Positions 18,724 to 27,883 of a stretch of 64,000 nucleotides of DNA are shown here, piece after piece. The first letter of the stretch is position 1. Every line of letters begins with the position of its first letter. Both the position numbers and the translations under genes were made by a program. Below the pieces are notes generated by a model, which was given only the letters and a program-made list of their open reading frames with translations, was not told where the DNA came from and did not search any database. The stretch comes from Armatimonadota bacterium (GTDB taxonomy: Bacteria; Armatimonadota; Fimbriimonadia; Fimbriimonadales; Fimbriimonadaceae). The DNA lies in NCBI GenBank assembly GCA_018268255.1, contig JAFDWX010000003.1, positions 124,001 through 188,000 on the forward strand. The letters run 5' to 3'.

Positions 18724-19419
18724 ATGGCCAAACCGAGCGTAACTCCCGACCCCGTTGACCGCATCACGCTGGTCGACATCCGCAACAATCCGAAAGTCCG
18801 AACCTTGATCGACGGTGCCAACACCGTGATGAAGGCCATGGGATATACCGAGCATGGACATCGCCACGTAGGCATCGTCAGCAGCATCACCCGATACATC
18901 ATGGAGAACCTGGGTGAGTCTTCGCGCGATTGCGAGCTGGCCCAGATTGCAGCCTACATGCACGACATCGGGAATGTCATCAACCGAGTCGATCACCCGA
19001 TTTCGGGCGCGAACATCGCTTTCACGCTTTTGAACGAGATGGGGATGGATGCAGCAGAGATTGCTCCGATTCTGGGCGCGATCGGCAACCACGAAGAGTT
19101 GGTAGGGACACCGATTTCGGTGATGTCTGCTGCCATCATCATCGCCGACAAGAGCGATGTCCACCGCAGCCGCGTCCAAAATCCCATCCAGGAGACCTTT
19201 GATATCCACGACCGAGTCAACTACGCAGTTGTGAAAAGTCGGGTGGAAATGGAGAACACGAAGCGGATTCTCGCCCTGAACCTCGACATCGACACATCCT
19301 TTGCGACGGTCATGGAATATTTCGAAATCTTTCTCAGTCGTATGGTGATGTGTCGCCGATCCTGCGATATCTTTGGCTACAAATTCGAGTTGACCGTTAA
19401 CGGAACAGTCATCGAATGA
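18724..19419 (+). CDS. HD-domain phosphohydrolase-like protein
   Basis: Predicted metal-dependent phosphohydrolase. The HD-domain pattern is visible: GHRHVGIVSSI near residue 42, AAYMHDIGNVI near 77, then GAIGNHEE and AIIIADKSDVH. The last 80 residues are a beta-rich tail. ATG at 18724 is 9 bp after AAGG, while the in-frame TTG at 18715 has no space for a ribosome binding site, so I prefer the ATG (231 aa). The substrate is unknown; nucleotides are the usual guess for this fold. Confidence 0.78.
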   Translation: MAKPSVTPDPVDRITLVDIRNNPKVRTLIDGANTVMKAMGYTEHGHRHVGIVSSITRYIMENLGESSRDCELAQIAAYMHDIGNVINRVDHPISGANIAFTLLNEMGMDAAEIAPILGAIGNHEELVGTPISVMSAAIIIADKSDVHRSRVQNPIQETFDIHDRVNYAVVKSRVEMENTKRILALNLDIDTSFATVMEYFEIFLSRMVMCRRSCDIFGYKFELTVNGTVIE

Positions 19420-19434
19420 TCGTATCATGAGGAT

Positions 19435-19845
19435 ATGCAGAAGTCCACGCCGGAACAGGACAAGTCACCTGCGCAGCTCATCGACGGCCGTATCGCCGAG
19501 TTAGGTGACTGGCGCGGCAAGACCTTGGCCAAGGTGCGCGCCCTTATTCACGAAGCTGACCCAGAAGTCGAAGAGACGTGGAAGTGGCGCGGAGTGCCCG
19601 TATGGGAGCATGCCGGGATTATCTGCACCGGCGAGACCTACAAGGAAGTGGTCAAACTGACCTTCGCCAAAGGCGCATCACTAGAGGATCCAACCAAGCT
19701 CTTCAATTCGAGCCTGGAGGGCAACGCTCGGCGGGCTATCGATATCCGCGAAGGTGAGAAGATCGACGAGGCTGCCTTCAAGAACCTTATCAAGGCTGCG
19801 ATCCAACTTAACCTCGCCAAACCGGCAAAAAGCAAGAAGGCGTAA
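19435..19845 (+). CDS. DUF1801 protein (first of tandem pair)
   Basis: Small cytoplasmic protein of the DUF1801/YdhG class, whose biochemical role is unsettled. The ETWKWRGVPVWEH and GETYKEVVKLTFAKG blocks are typical of the fold. It is 136 aa and follows the HD gene by 15 bp; the next DUF1801 gene starts 5 bp after its stop, so the three are probably one transcript. Confidence 0.78.
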   Translation: MQKSTPEQDKSPAQLIDGRIAELGDWRGKTLAKVRALIHEADPEVEETWKWRGVPVWEHAGIICTGETYKEVVKLTFAKGASLEDPTKLFNSSLEGNARRAIDIREGEKIDEAAFKNLIKAAIQLNLAKPAKSKKA

Positions 19846-19850
19846 TCAAA

Positions 19851-20261
19851 TTGGCGGAAAAACCAAAGCTCTTGTCGGGAGGCAACCCACAGATTCCCAA
19901 AGGCTACGGAGAGGCGCCGATCCAGGCGTACCTCGACGCTGTGCCCGGATGGAAGCAAGGAGTCTGCCGAAACATCGATCGATTGGTATCCGCCACGCTG
20001 CCGAATGTGATGAAGGCTGTCAAATGGAATTCACCCATGTACGGCATGGTCCAGGACCACTACTTCCTCAGCTTTCATTGCTTTGATCGGTACGTGAAAG
20101 TCGCATTTCACAACGGGACGATGCTGGACCCTTTGCCACCCGGTGAATCTAAACAACCCACTGTTCGCTACTTGAACATTCACGAAAACGATGAGTTCGA
20201 CGAACGCCAATTGATCAGGTGGCTTGAGCAAGCAAGCACATTTCCTGGCGAAAAGATGTAG
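19851..20261 (+). CDS. DUF1801 protein (second of tandem pair)
   Basis: A divergent relative of the preceding gene, also 136 aa, with AVKWNSPMYGM and KVAFHNGTMLDPLP in the equivalent places. The predicted start is TTG at 19851, preceded by AAGAAGG at a suitable distance. The two copies are so different that an ancient duplication, or recruitment of two subfamilies, is more likely than a recent copy. Function is unknown. Confidence 0.76.
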   Translation: MAEKPKLLSGGNPQIPKGYGEAPIQAYLDAVPGWKQGVCRNIDRLVSATLPNVMKAVKWNSPMYGMVQDHYFLSFHCFDRYVKVAFHNGTMLDPLPPGESKQPTVRYLNIHENDEFDERQLIRWLEQASTFPGEKM

Positions 20262-20291
20262 TTGACACGTGCCAAGCCGTAGAATCTGAGA

Positions 20292-20684
20292 ATGCCAGTC
20301 TCAATGTCTCCGGGTGCAGTTGTTTTTGTCAAGAATCTCGCCACAATGGCGACGTTCTACGAGTCGGTGTTCGGCCTTATCCGAATCGAAACGGATCGCA
20401 CGGTGGTTCGATTCGATCTTGGGGGAATAGTGCTCACGCTTCACGCGATCCCAGAACGGATCGCCGAGAAAATCGAGATCAAATCACCACCCAGCGTGAG
20501 AGAAGAGGCAGTGACCAAGCTGGTCTTCCCGGTCGTCGACATAGAAGCGTCGAAGTTGCGAGCCGAAGAGCAGGGTGGTCAGATCTACTCTGAGGACAAA
20601 GCGTGGGAGATGGATGGTATCCAGGTTCGCGATGGCTACGATCCGGAAGGCAACGTCTTTCAAGTCCGGATGAGGTTGAGCTAG
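20292..20684 (+). CDS. VOC/glyoxalase-like domain protein
   Basis: Single vicinal-oxygen-chelate module of 130 aa. The paired beta-alpha-beta-beta-beta units are visible: FVKNLATMATFYESVFGL at the start and VFPVVDIEASKLRAEEQGG in the second half, ending in DPEGNVFQVRM. Such proteins act as lyases, dioxygenases or antibiotic-binding proteins; the metal ligands are not clear enough to pick one. Its stop overlaps the stop of emrB by 4 bp in convergent orientation. Confidence 0.8.
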   Translation: MPVSMSPGAVVFVKNLATMATFYESVFGLIRIETDRTVVRFDLGGIVLTLHAIPERIAEKIEIKSPPSVREEAVTKLVFPVVDIEASKLRAEEQGGQIYSEDKAWEMDGIQVRDGYDPEGNVFQVRMRLS

Positions 20685-22258
20685 TGATCCATTGATGCCT
20701 TGCCTCCACCGCGACCCCTCCCCATGAGGAACAGCAAGGGGAGAGACGCCAGGAAGGCGATCCCAACGACTCGAAAAATGTCGCCGAAGGACATCACCGT
20801 GGCTTGGATAGAAATCGTCCGGTCGATCAAGGCGAGGGCCTGAGATTGGGCGCGAACAGGATCGAATCCGCGCGCGATGAACAGTTGGCTAAGGGTCTGC
20901 AACCGGTCTACGGCGATGGGATTGTACAGGCTAATGTTTTCGACGAGATGGGATCGATGGAGCTCGTGTCGTTGCGCAAGAAGCGTGGTTAGGACGGCGA
21001 TGCCAATACTTCCACCCAGTTGTCGAGTCAGATTGTAGAACCCGGATGCGGCGGGCAGGTCTTTTTTGGGCACAGGCCCCAGAGTCGAAAGGCTGAGCGG
21101 AAGGAACATCATCACCGTGCCTACTCCTCTGATGAGCAACGGTGCGAATAGCTGATCTTCGCCGGTTTGGGTTGTCATCGAACCCAGCATAAACATCGAA
21201 CTTACGACGACTGCGGCACCCATTGCGATGAGAATCCGTGCGTCGTATTTGCTGGCGACCTTGCCCATGATCGGCATCATCACTGCAGAAGCCAGGGCAC
21301 CCGGAAGCAAGAGCATTCCGGTCTGCTGGGGTGTCATCTGGAGAACGGTTTGGGCGAAGATCGGGATGGCAAAGATTGCGCCAAAAAGTCCCATTCCCAG
21401 TACTGCGGAGAAAATACTTCCAGCCGCAACGGACCTGTGTCGAAGCACATGCAAATCCACAGCCGGGTGCTTTGTCTTGAGTTCTCGCCAGATGAACAGG
21501 ATCAGTGAAACAAGCCCAGTGAGGGCAAGAGTTACGATCAGCCTCGATTCAAACCAGCCTTCAGCTTGCCCTTCTTCGAGTAGCCACTGAATACTTCCCA
21601 GGCTCACGATGAGCAAACCAATTCCGGCCCAGTCCACTTTGTCGCTGATTGATCGAATCTTGCTATCCGCTGGCAGGTGGGCCAGCATCATCCAAGTGGC
21701 AGCGATTCCAAAGGGAACATTGATGAAGAAGATCCATGGCCACGAATAGTTGGTGGTAATCCAACCTCCCAAAGTAGGCCCGATTGCTGGTCCCGCGATG
21801 ACCCCGATCCCGAATATGCCCTGGGCCTTGCCATGTTCTTCTTTTGGAAATGTCTCGAAGAGAATGGATTGGGCTTTGGCGAGCAGCCCACCTCCGGCGA
21901 GCCCCTGTAGCACCCGGGACAGGATCAGCATTGGCAGGGTTCGTGAAAGCCCGCACATGACCGAAAATACGGTGAATCCGATGATGCAGAAGACAAAATA
22001 GCGCTTGCGGCCAAAGTAGTTTCCCAGCCAAGCGGAAAGGGGGATCATGATCACGGTCGCGATGGCATAGCTCGTGATCACCCAGCCAATTTCGCTGAGC
22101 GTTGCTCCCAACGTGCTTTGCATGTCCGTGAGAGCCACGTTGACGATGCTCGTATCGATCACTTCAAGGATGGCCGAGAGCGATGCCGCAATAGCGATCA
22201 TCCACTTGTGGATTTCCGCTTCTCGTTGGGGATTTCGGGGGTGATCGGCTTTACGCAT
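20681..22258 (-). CDS. emrB: DHA2-family multidrug efflux permease (EmrB/QacA type)
   Basis: Proton-driven 14-helix exporter in the inner membrane. ALTDMQSTLGATLSEIGWVI and ALSSTL-like motifs in helix 1-2, the DHA2 motif GRKRYFV after helix 2 and GPAIGPTLGGWIT in helix 5 mark it as EmrB/QacA type. It is 525 aa. It is divergent from the EmrA-type adaptor, with which it would form a tripartite pump; the operator between them links both to the MarR regulator. The drug substrate cannot be read from sequence. Confidence 0.88.
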   Translation of the reverse strand: MRKADHPRNPQREAEIHKWMIAIAASLSAILEVIDTSIVNVALTDMQSTLGATLSEIGWVITSYAIATVIMIPLSAWLGNYFGRKRYFVFCIIGFTVFSVMCGLSRTLPMLILSRVLQGLAGGGLLAKAQSILFETFPKEEHGKAQGIFGIGVIAGPAIGPTLGGWITTNYSWPWIFFINVPFGIAATWMMLAHLPADSKIRSISDKVDWAGIGLLIVSLGSIQWLLEEGQAEGWFESRLIVTLALTGLVSLILFIWRELKTKHPAVDLHVLRHRSVAAGSIFSAVLGMGLFGAIFAIPIFAQTVLQMTPQQTGMLLLPGALASAVMMPIMGKVASKYDARILIAMGAAVVVSSMFMLGSMTTQTGEDQLFAPLLIRGVGTVMMFLPLSLSTLGPVPKKDLPAASGFYNLTRQLGGSIGIAVLTTLLAQRHELHRSHLVENISLYNPIAVDRLQTLSQLFIARGFDPVRAQSQALALIDRTISIQATVMSFGDIFRVVGIAFLASLPLLFLMGRGRGGGKASMDH

Positions 22259-22290
22259 CGAATCTCTAAGCCCTTTCAGAATACCTGGAT

Positions 22291-22311
22291 ACTATGTGCA
22301 CGTAGTATAAT
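22291..22311. promoter_or_regulatory. Operator and -10 box of the emrB / emrA-marR divergent locus
   Basis: A 16-bp near-palindrome ACTATGTGCACGTAGT (22291-22306, 14 of 16 positions symmetric) abuts a TATAAT -10 box (22306-22311) reading towards emrA. It lies midway between the divergent starts. MarR proteins typically bind such inverted repeats over the promoter, so binding by the MarR-like product of this operon is inferred. No convincing -35 was seen. The -10 ends only 10 bp before the emrA ATG, so the leader would be very short. Confidence 0.65.
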
Positions 22312-22321
22312 ACGAAGGTCG

Positions 22322-23935
22322 ATGGGAAAAGGCACAGAACCAGAGAATTTGGAGGAAACCGTCTCAGCCGACGGGCAGACTGACTTTGTCCACTCGGTCG
22401 GTGGCAATGATGAGGTCCCTCGAGACAAAAAACGCCGTCCGTTCGTGATGGTGATTGGTGTCGCGCTGGTCTTTTTGGCTATCGTGTACGGTTACAGGCT
22501 GTACCAGTTCAACTCAACGCACGTCACTACGGACGATGCTTACCTTACTGCGGACGTAATCCCTGTGAACGCGCGAGTGTCCGGCATCGTTCAGGAAGTT
22601 CTGGTTTCGGACAACCAGCGGGTCAAAGCAGGCGATGTTCTGGTCAAGTTGGATGATGCGAGCTATCGGGCAGATTTGGCTCAGGCCGAAGCAAATCTGG
22701 CAATGGCAAAGGCTGCTGCCGGAGGTGCTTCCACGGAAGTGAGAATTGCGGAGGAGACTGGGGCTGCACAAGTTACCCAGGCTCAGAGCGCACTTTCTCT
22801 GGGTGATACCGACATTGCCACAGCCCAACTGGGCGTTGATCGCGCAGAGTCTACTGTCGTAGCAGCTGAGGCCGACCTGGCGACTTCTAAAGCGCAAGCT
22901 GTCACTGCTCAAACAGTGATTGCCTCGAAGGAGGCAACGGTGAGGCGTCTCAAGGAGAGTTTGAACTCCATTTCGGCCCAACTCAGCGCTGCTCAAGCGA
23001 ACGTGAAAGTGGCACAGGCCGGCCTCGCGAGCGCCCAAGCGGCAGCATCAACGGCGGAGCACGAAGCTTCGAGAGCCCGCACACTGGCAGATCAGGGCGC
23101 GTTGTCCGAATCAGCGGCCGAGGCTCAGGAGACTGTTGCATCGACTGCCCGTGCTGCCGTTACTGCTTCCCGGGAGCAAGTTGAGGCCGCTCGGGCGACG
23201 GTCCAACAGCGAACCTCTGAGCTTGCGGTGGCTAAAGGCCAGATCGCTGAGGCGGAATCTGCAGTTAAGGAGGCCCAGTCCACCGCCACTGCCGCACAGA
23301 AGATCATTGCAGCCAGAGCCGCAAGTGTCACGGCGGCCAAAGCCGGGCTCAGCGTGGCTCAACAGGGTGTCCAATCGGCGGAAGCGCGAAAGGTGCAAGC
23401 GGGTGCCAAATTGCGAGAAGTGCAAACCGCGCCCGATAGAACCAAGTTGTCCGAATCTGGGAAAGAGACCGCACTTGCAAAAGTGAAACAAGCGGCTGCT
23501 TCCCTTGAATCAGCGAAGCTTGCTTTGGCTCGCACCCAGATTCGGGCTCCTATCGACGGCGTGGTAAGCCGGCGAGCAGCGCAACTCGGTCAGCAGTTGT
23601 CGTCCGGCCAGACTCTCATGGCCATTTTGCCTGCGTCCAGACCATGGGTTATCGCCAACCTTAAGGAAACTCAGGTAGCAGAGCTCCGCCCCGGCCTCTC
23701 CGTTGAAATCGAAGTGGATGCATTCCCTGGAAGAACATTTACGGGGCATTTGGATTCGATATCCCGTGGAACCGGGGCAACGTTTGCGCTTCTTCCTCCC
23801 GACAACGCAACAGGCAATTTCACAAAAGTTGTTCAGCGCGTGCCTGTCAAAATAACCCTTGATGATGGTCAGAAAGGAATGGACATGCTGAAAGCAGGAC
23901 TCTCTACGACTGTGTCGATCAACTTGAGAGGATGA
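22322..23935 (+). CDS. emrA: HlyD/EmrA-family periplasmic adaptor with very long helical hairpin
   Basis: Membrane-fusion protein linking the EmrB-type permease to the outer membrane. After a 40-residue cytoplasmic start there is one transmembrane segment (FVMVIGVALVFLAIVYGY), then the lipoyl half-motif (VSGIVQEVLVSDNQRVKAGD), an Ala/Gln/Glu-rich coiled-coil hairpin of about 300 residues, the second lipoyl half (IRAPIDGVVSRRAAQLGQ) and the beta-barrel domain. The 537-aa length exceeds the roughly 390 aa of E. coli EmrA because of the hairpin. ATG at 22322 follows AAGG; the frame extends upstream into emrB but without family similarity. It overlaps marR by 4 bp. Confidence 0.85.
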   Translation: MGKGTEPENLEETVSADGQTDFVHSVGGNDEVPRDKKRRPFVMVIGVALVFLAIVYGYRLYQFNSTHVTTDDAYLTADVIPVNARVSGIVQEVLVSDNQRVKAGDVLVKLDDASYRADLAQAEANLAMAKAAAGGASTEVRIAEETGAAQVTQAQSALSLGDTDIATAQLGVDRAESTVVAAEADLATSKAQAVTAQTVIASKEATVRRLKESLNSISAQLSAAQANVKVAQAGLASAQAAASTAEHEASRARTLADQGALSESAAEAQETVASTARAAVTASREQVEAARATVQQRTSELAVAKGQIAEAESAVKEAQSTATAAQKIIAARAASVTAAKAGLSVAQQGVQSAEARKVQAGAKLREVQTAPDRTKLSESGKETALAKVKQAAASLESAKLALARTQIRAPIDGVVSRRAAQLGQQLSSGQTLMAILPASRPWVIANLKETQVAELRPGLSVEIEVDAFPGRTFTGHLDSISRGTGATFALLPPDNATGNFTKVVQRVPVKITLDDGQKGMDMLKAGLSTTVSINLRG

Positions 23936-24387
23936 GTTCACAGTCGCGCCCCGATGAACTGAAAGGGAGCCCAGCCTATCAACTTTGGCTCGCGACAAAC
24001 GCATGGCAAAGGGCGGTCCGGAAAGCTTTGGAGCCATTGGAGCTAACCCACGCGCAATTTGTGGTTCTCGCAAGCGTCCAGTGGCTCTCTAAGGACGCCG
24101 CCATGCCAACCCAAGCAGATGTGTGCCGGTTTGGGGCGCTGGACGAGAATATGACGTCCCAACTCGTGCGGGTTCTGTCGGAAAAGGGATTCCTTACTCG
24201 ATGCGCTCAACCAGGAGATAAGCGTGCTCACGGCCTCCGGTTAACACCATCGGGCATGGACTTGGTGGAGCTTGCTCGGGCCGAAGTGAAACCGGCAGCC
24301 GGGAAGTACTTCTCCAAGCTCAACGAGGATCAACTCACTCAACTCACAACCTTGCTTCGAGAACTGAATGACGCCCACAATAACTAG
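23932..24387 (+). CDS. MarR-family transcriptional regulator
   Basis: Dimeric winged-helix repressor of 151 aa. The helix-turn-helix covers about residues 55-80 (ATQADVCRFGALDENMTSQL-like), and the wing contains RCAQPGDKRAHGLRLT. It overlaps emrA by ATGA, so it is translated with the pump adaptor it presumably controls, probably through the palindrome at 22291-22306. The ligand is unknown. Confidence 0.88.
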   Translation: MSSQSRPDELKGSPAYQLWLATNAWQRAVRKALEPLELTHAQFVVLASVQWLSKDAAMPTQADVCRFGALDENMTSQLVRVLSEKGFLTRCAQPGDKRAHGLRLTPSGMDLVELARAEVKPAAGKYFSKLNEDQLTQLTTLLRELNDAHNN

Positions 24388-24533
24388 GCGGACCCGAAGG
24401 AGTACCGAGCCCGCCATCACTTGCAACACAGCGATCTTGTTCAAAACGCAACAAACGACCGCAATATTTGAAGCGCGTCATATATCGCTTTGCACCAGGT
24501 GAATTGTGACTGGATCGCCCTGAATTACGAGAC

Positions 24534-24539
24534 TATACT
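24534..24539 (+). promoter_or_regulatory. -10 box immediately upstream of the GH38-like gene
   Basis: TATACT ends 5 bp before the ATG of the 1107-aa gene. If used, transcription would start at or next to the initiation codon, giving a leaderless message; there is also no Shine-Dalgarno sequence before this ATG. No -35 was found at 16-18 bp. The rest of the 157-bp gap holds nothing I recognise. Confidence 0.4.
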
Positions 24540-24544
24540 GAGAC

Positions 24545-27500
24545 ATGGTTTCGCTAGCCCTGTCTCTCACCATTCAATCGCAAGTATTGTGGAGCATCGG
24601 GGTTCCAGACGGCAAGCCTGCGGAATTTGGGTTATTCAAGCCAAACGGATATAGGGAATACCGGGACGATGCTCTTTTCATCGTCGGAAGCTCAAAGCCG
24701 GCTGATTGGTGCTATGTCCTTCCAGGTCCATCGGACATCTGGGCCGGAAGCCGCCTTCACCAAGCCGATATCTTCTTCGGGTTGGGCCAATTCAAAGGCG
24801 ATTCCCAGTTCACGCTAGAGGTCAACTTCGCGGATTCGCAAGCATCGACCGGTCCGACTCTGGAGCTTCTTGTGAATGGGAAGAGAATCGGTTACTTTCA
24901 ACCCAAGATGGGACAGGGTGATGAGGTTGTGGAGGGCAAAGCGAGCCAAGGCACTCCTTCCCGATGGCAGATCGATATTCCCGCAGATGCTCTTGCGGCA
25001 GGAGACAACCGAGTTTCCATTCGCAACGGATCTGGAAGTTGGGCCATCTTCGACTCCATCAGCTTTTCGGGACCTGCCGGCGTGGATGTCAAAGCTCCGC
25101 ACCAACAGTTGAGTCTCGATGCTCTGCCTCCCATTCAAGCGATCTTGAGAAAGCCGGAAGGCCCTCGTCAAGAGATTCGAATGCTGGTATCCAACATTGG
25201 CGCACCGAGCCGAGCCAAGCTGAGTTCTGGTGCAGTCAGCCAAGAGATACACCTCAAGTCGGGGCGGCAAACCGTTTCTCTATTCGTCCCTCCCGTCCAA
25301 AAGGCCACCGAGCAAACCGTGCAATGCGTGAGTGCAACCGATCCGAATGCTCGCGCATCGTGCGTAGTCAAACTCGAAAAGGTCCGCCCATGGACGATCT
25401 ATCTCCTTCCGCATTCGCATCTCGACATCGGATACACAAACCCACAGGCCTATCTTCGAGAGATGCACATGCGGAATTTCTACGACGCCCTCGATGTCGT
25501 AAGCGAGACTGCGTCCAATCCTGCCGGTTCGCAATATCGGTTTACAGCAGAAGGAACCTGGACACTGGATCACCTGGTACGAGACCCCTCAAAGCTGAAC
25601 AAAGAGCGGGTCATCAAGGGACTTAAGAACGGCACGATGGCCGTTACGGCCGCGTTCACGAACCAGCTCACCGGAGTCATGGCTCCAGAAGAACTCATGC
25701 AGAGCTACCGGTACGGGAAAATTCTGGAAGGCCAGTTCGGCGTGCCGATGGACACGGCATCGCAAACCGATATTCCGGGGGCAACTTGGGGGACGTTAGT
25801 TGCCATGAAGGAAGCTGGAATCAAGTATTTCGTCCTCATGCCAAACCCTGGCGACCGGATCGGCGATATGCGACGTGAATGGGAAGATAAGCCGTTCTAT
25901 TGGATTGCGCCTAACGGGAAAGACAAGTTGCTTGTCTGGGAGCTTATCACCTACGGTGTCGGGCACAACGTGGGATGGAGTGGCGATCGAAGCAAGATTC
26001 AGCGGAGCAACCATCCACTCGACCGATTCATCGACCGTTCGATCTTCGATCATCTGGGGCGGCTGGATGCCAAGGGATATCCGTATAACATGGTCGCTGT
26101 TCCCTGGAGCAGCATCGACAACGCGGTGATCGATGCCGATGTCCCTGTGGCGACCAAAGCTTGGAACGAGAAATACGTAGTTCCCAAAATCCAGCTCAGC
26201 ACCGTTCGTGAAGCGTGCGTTGCGCTTGAAACGCAGTACGGCTCTAAGCTCCCAAGCTTCAAGGGAGACCTGACGCCTTATTGGGAAGATGGTGTTGGTT
26301 CATCCGCTGCCGAAACGGCGATTCACAGGACGCTCTCCGACCGCTTGATCCAGGCCGAGACGCTTTATGCGATGAACAGGAGCAGGAAGTTTCCCACCGA
26401 CGAATTCATGCAGGCGTGGAGAAACGTGCTCGAGTACTCAGAGCACACATGGGGTGCGTGGAACAGTGTCAGCAACCCGGATGGTCCCGAGCAAACCGAG
26501 CAGTGGGCGGTCAAAAGCGGTTACCTCAAGTCGGCAAATCACCTTGCCGACAAGCTCATGGCGCAGGCAAAGGGCCGGGCTCCTACTACGAACGAACTCG
26601 ACATCATAAACACGACGTCCTGGGATCGAAGCGATTTGGTTCTGATAGCCGCGGAAATGTCCGAAGGGCGAGACTTCGCTACCACTGCGAGTGGCAGTCC
26701 TTTGTCATCGCAACGCCTTTCTACAGGTGAGCTGGCAGTCTTGGCAAAAGGAGTTCCTGCCTTTGGGAAGCTCCGAATCAAGCTCAAGCCTGGGAAACTG
26801 CCGAAGCCACCAAGCCAGGATAGGCGGCTCGCAACCAAAGAGAACGTCTTGGAGTTCGATCCCAATACGGGCGCAATCAAGTCTTGGATCTCACGCGGAG
26901 GTGCCGAGTTGGTGGATCAAAGAGCAGTCCATCAACTGGGTCAGTACCTTTACCTCCCCGGAAGCGACCTCAAGGACCTCACGACGACGAGTCGCTCAAG
27001 ATTCAACGTAATCGAAAACGGACCTCTCGTCAAGAAGATCGAAATTACTGCATCGGCCGATGGAGTGAACTCCATAAAACAGACGGCGGCTCTTGTCGAG
27101 GGATTGGATCGCGTGGAATGGGCCATTTCGATGGACAAGAAGGCCGTACGCGAAAAGGAGTCCGTACATATCGCGTTTCCCTTCGCAATCCCCAACCCCC
27201 AGCAACGAATCCAGATGCCTTGGGCCGTGGTGAGACCCGACGTGGATCAGTTGCCAGGTTCAAACAAAAACTGGTTTCCGGTTGCGGGATACTTCGACGT
27301 CTCCAACAGCAAGCGTGGGGTGACTTGCGTTCCTTTGGACGCACCGTTGCTAGAGTGCGGTGAGATCAGTGCCCGAATGCTGGACGGTGGATACAACTCT
27401 TCAGACTGGCGCAAAACCGTTGGCCCCACCGCCACCTTTTACAGTTGGGCGCTCAATAACCATTGGTACACCAACTACCGGGCGGACCAATGCGGCCCAC

Positions 27501-27868
27501 TGTCCTTCAGATATGTCTTGCAGGCACATGGAGCCTATGATCCGGTTTCCGCGCTCAAAACCTCCATGGCAGCAAGACAGCCCTTGATCGCGGTGGCCGC
27601 CAGCAAATTCCAAGGCCAGCCATTGCTCAAACTTAAGAACAGCAATGTCGTGGCGACACGGATGTGCCCTTCGCTCGATGGGAGGGCTGTTATCCTCCGA
27701 ATCTACAATCCCACGGCAAGCGACGCCAAAACTGAGCTGCGGCTTTCGCCCGGCTGGGTCGAATCAGTGTATGCCACGGATCTATCCGAAAAGCCCAAAG
27801 CGAGACTCTCAGATACCGTGGCAGTCCCTGCGAATGGAGTCCGAACGTTGCGGCTCGAACTTGAGTGA
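24545..27868 (+). CDS. Secreted GH38-like alpha-mannosidase-type hydrolase with N-terminal PL4-type sandwich domain
   Basis: Large exported carbohydrate hydrolase. After a short hydrophobic leader there is a beta-sandwich (about residues 20-180) like domain III of rhamnogalacturonan lyases (PL4), which probably binds sugar. The GH38 barrel begins with HSHLDIGYTN, giving metal ligands His290 and Asp294 with His292, followed by QTDIPGATWG, the likely nucleophile region. Large C-terminal beta domains complete the 1107 aa. The HSHLDIGY and QTDI motifs differ from the HxHxDPGW and DPFG motifs of textbook mannosidases, so the sugar specificity is open. Confidence 0.78.
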   Translation: MVSLALSLTIQSQVLWSIGVPDGKPAEFGLFKPNGYREYRDDALFIVGSSKPADWCYVLPGPSDIWAGSRLHQADIFFGLGQFKGDSQFTLEVNFADSQASTGPTLELLVNGKRIGYFQPKMGQGDEVVEGKASQGTPSRWQIDIPADALAAGDNRVSIRNGSGSWAIFDSISFSGPAGVDVKAPHQQLSLDALPPIQAILRKPEGPRQEIRMLVSNIGAPSRAKLSSGAVSQEIHLKSGRQTVSLFVPPVQKATEQTVQCVSATDPNARASCVVKLEKVRPWTIYLLPHSHLDIGYTNPQAYLREMHMRNFYDALDVVSETASNPAGSQYRFTAEGTWTLDHLVRDPSKLNKERVIKGLKNGTMAVTAAFTNQLTGVMAPEELMQSYRYGKILEGQFGVPMDTASQTDIPGATWGTLVAMKEAGIKYFVLMPNPGDRIGDMRREWEDKPFYWIAPNGKDKLLVWELITYGVGHNVGWSGDRSKIQRSNHPLDRFIDRSIFDHLGRLDAKGYPYNMVAVPWSSIDNAVIDADVPVATKAWNEKYVVPKIQLSTVREACVALETQYGSKLPSFKGDLTPYWEDGVGSSAAETAIHRTLSDRLIQAETLYAMNRSRKFPTDEFMQAWRNVLEYSEHTWGAWNSVSNPDGPEQTEQWAVKSGYLKSANHLADKLMAQAKGRAPTTNELDIINTTSWDRSDLVLIAAEMSEGRDFATTASGSPLSSQRLSTGELAVLAKGVPAFGKLRIKLKPGKLPKPPSQDRRLATKENVLEFDPNTGAIKSWISRGGAELVDQRAVHQLGQYLYLPGSDLKDLTTTSRSRFNVIENGPLVKKIEITASADGVNSIKQTAALVEGLDRVEWAISMDKKAVREKESVHIAFPFAIPNPQQRIQMPWAVVRPDVDQLPGSNKNWFPVAGYFDVSNSKRGVTCVPLDAPLLECGEISARMLDGGYNSSDWRKTVGPTATFYSWALNNHWYTNYRADQCGPLSFRYVLQAHGAYDPVSALKTSMAARQPLIAVAASKFQGQPLLKLKNSNVVATRMCPSLDGRAVILRIYNPTASDAKTELRLSPGWVESVYATDLSEKPKARLSDTVAVPANGVRTLRLELE

Positions 27869-27883
27869 AGTAACCAGCCGGAA

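Noticed and set aside
22118-22321. Upstream extension of emrA into emrB
   Set aside because: The 68 extra codons overlap emrB and the operator and do not look like an EmrA N-terminus.
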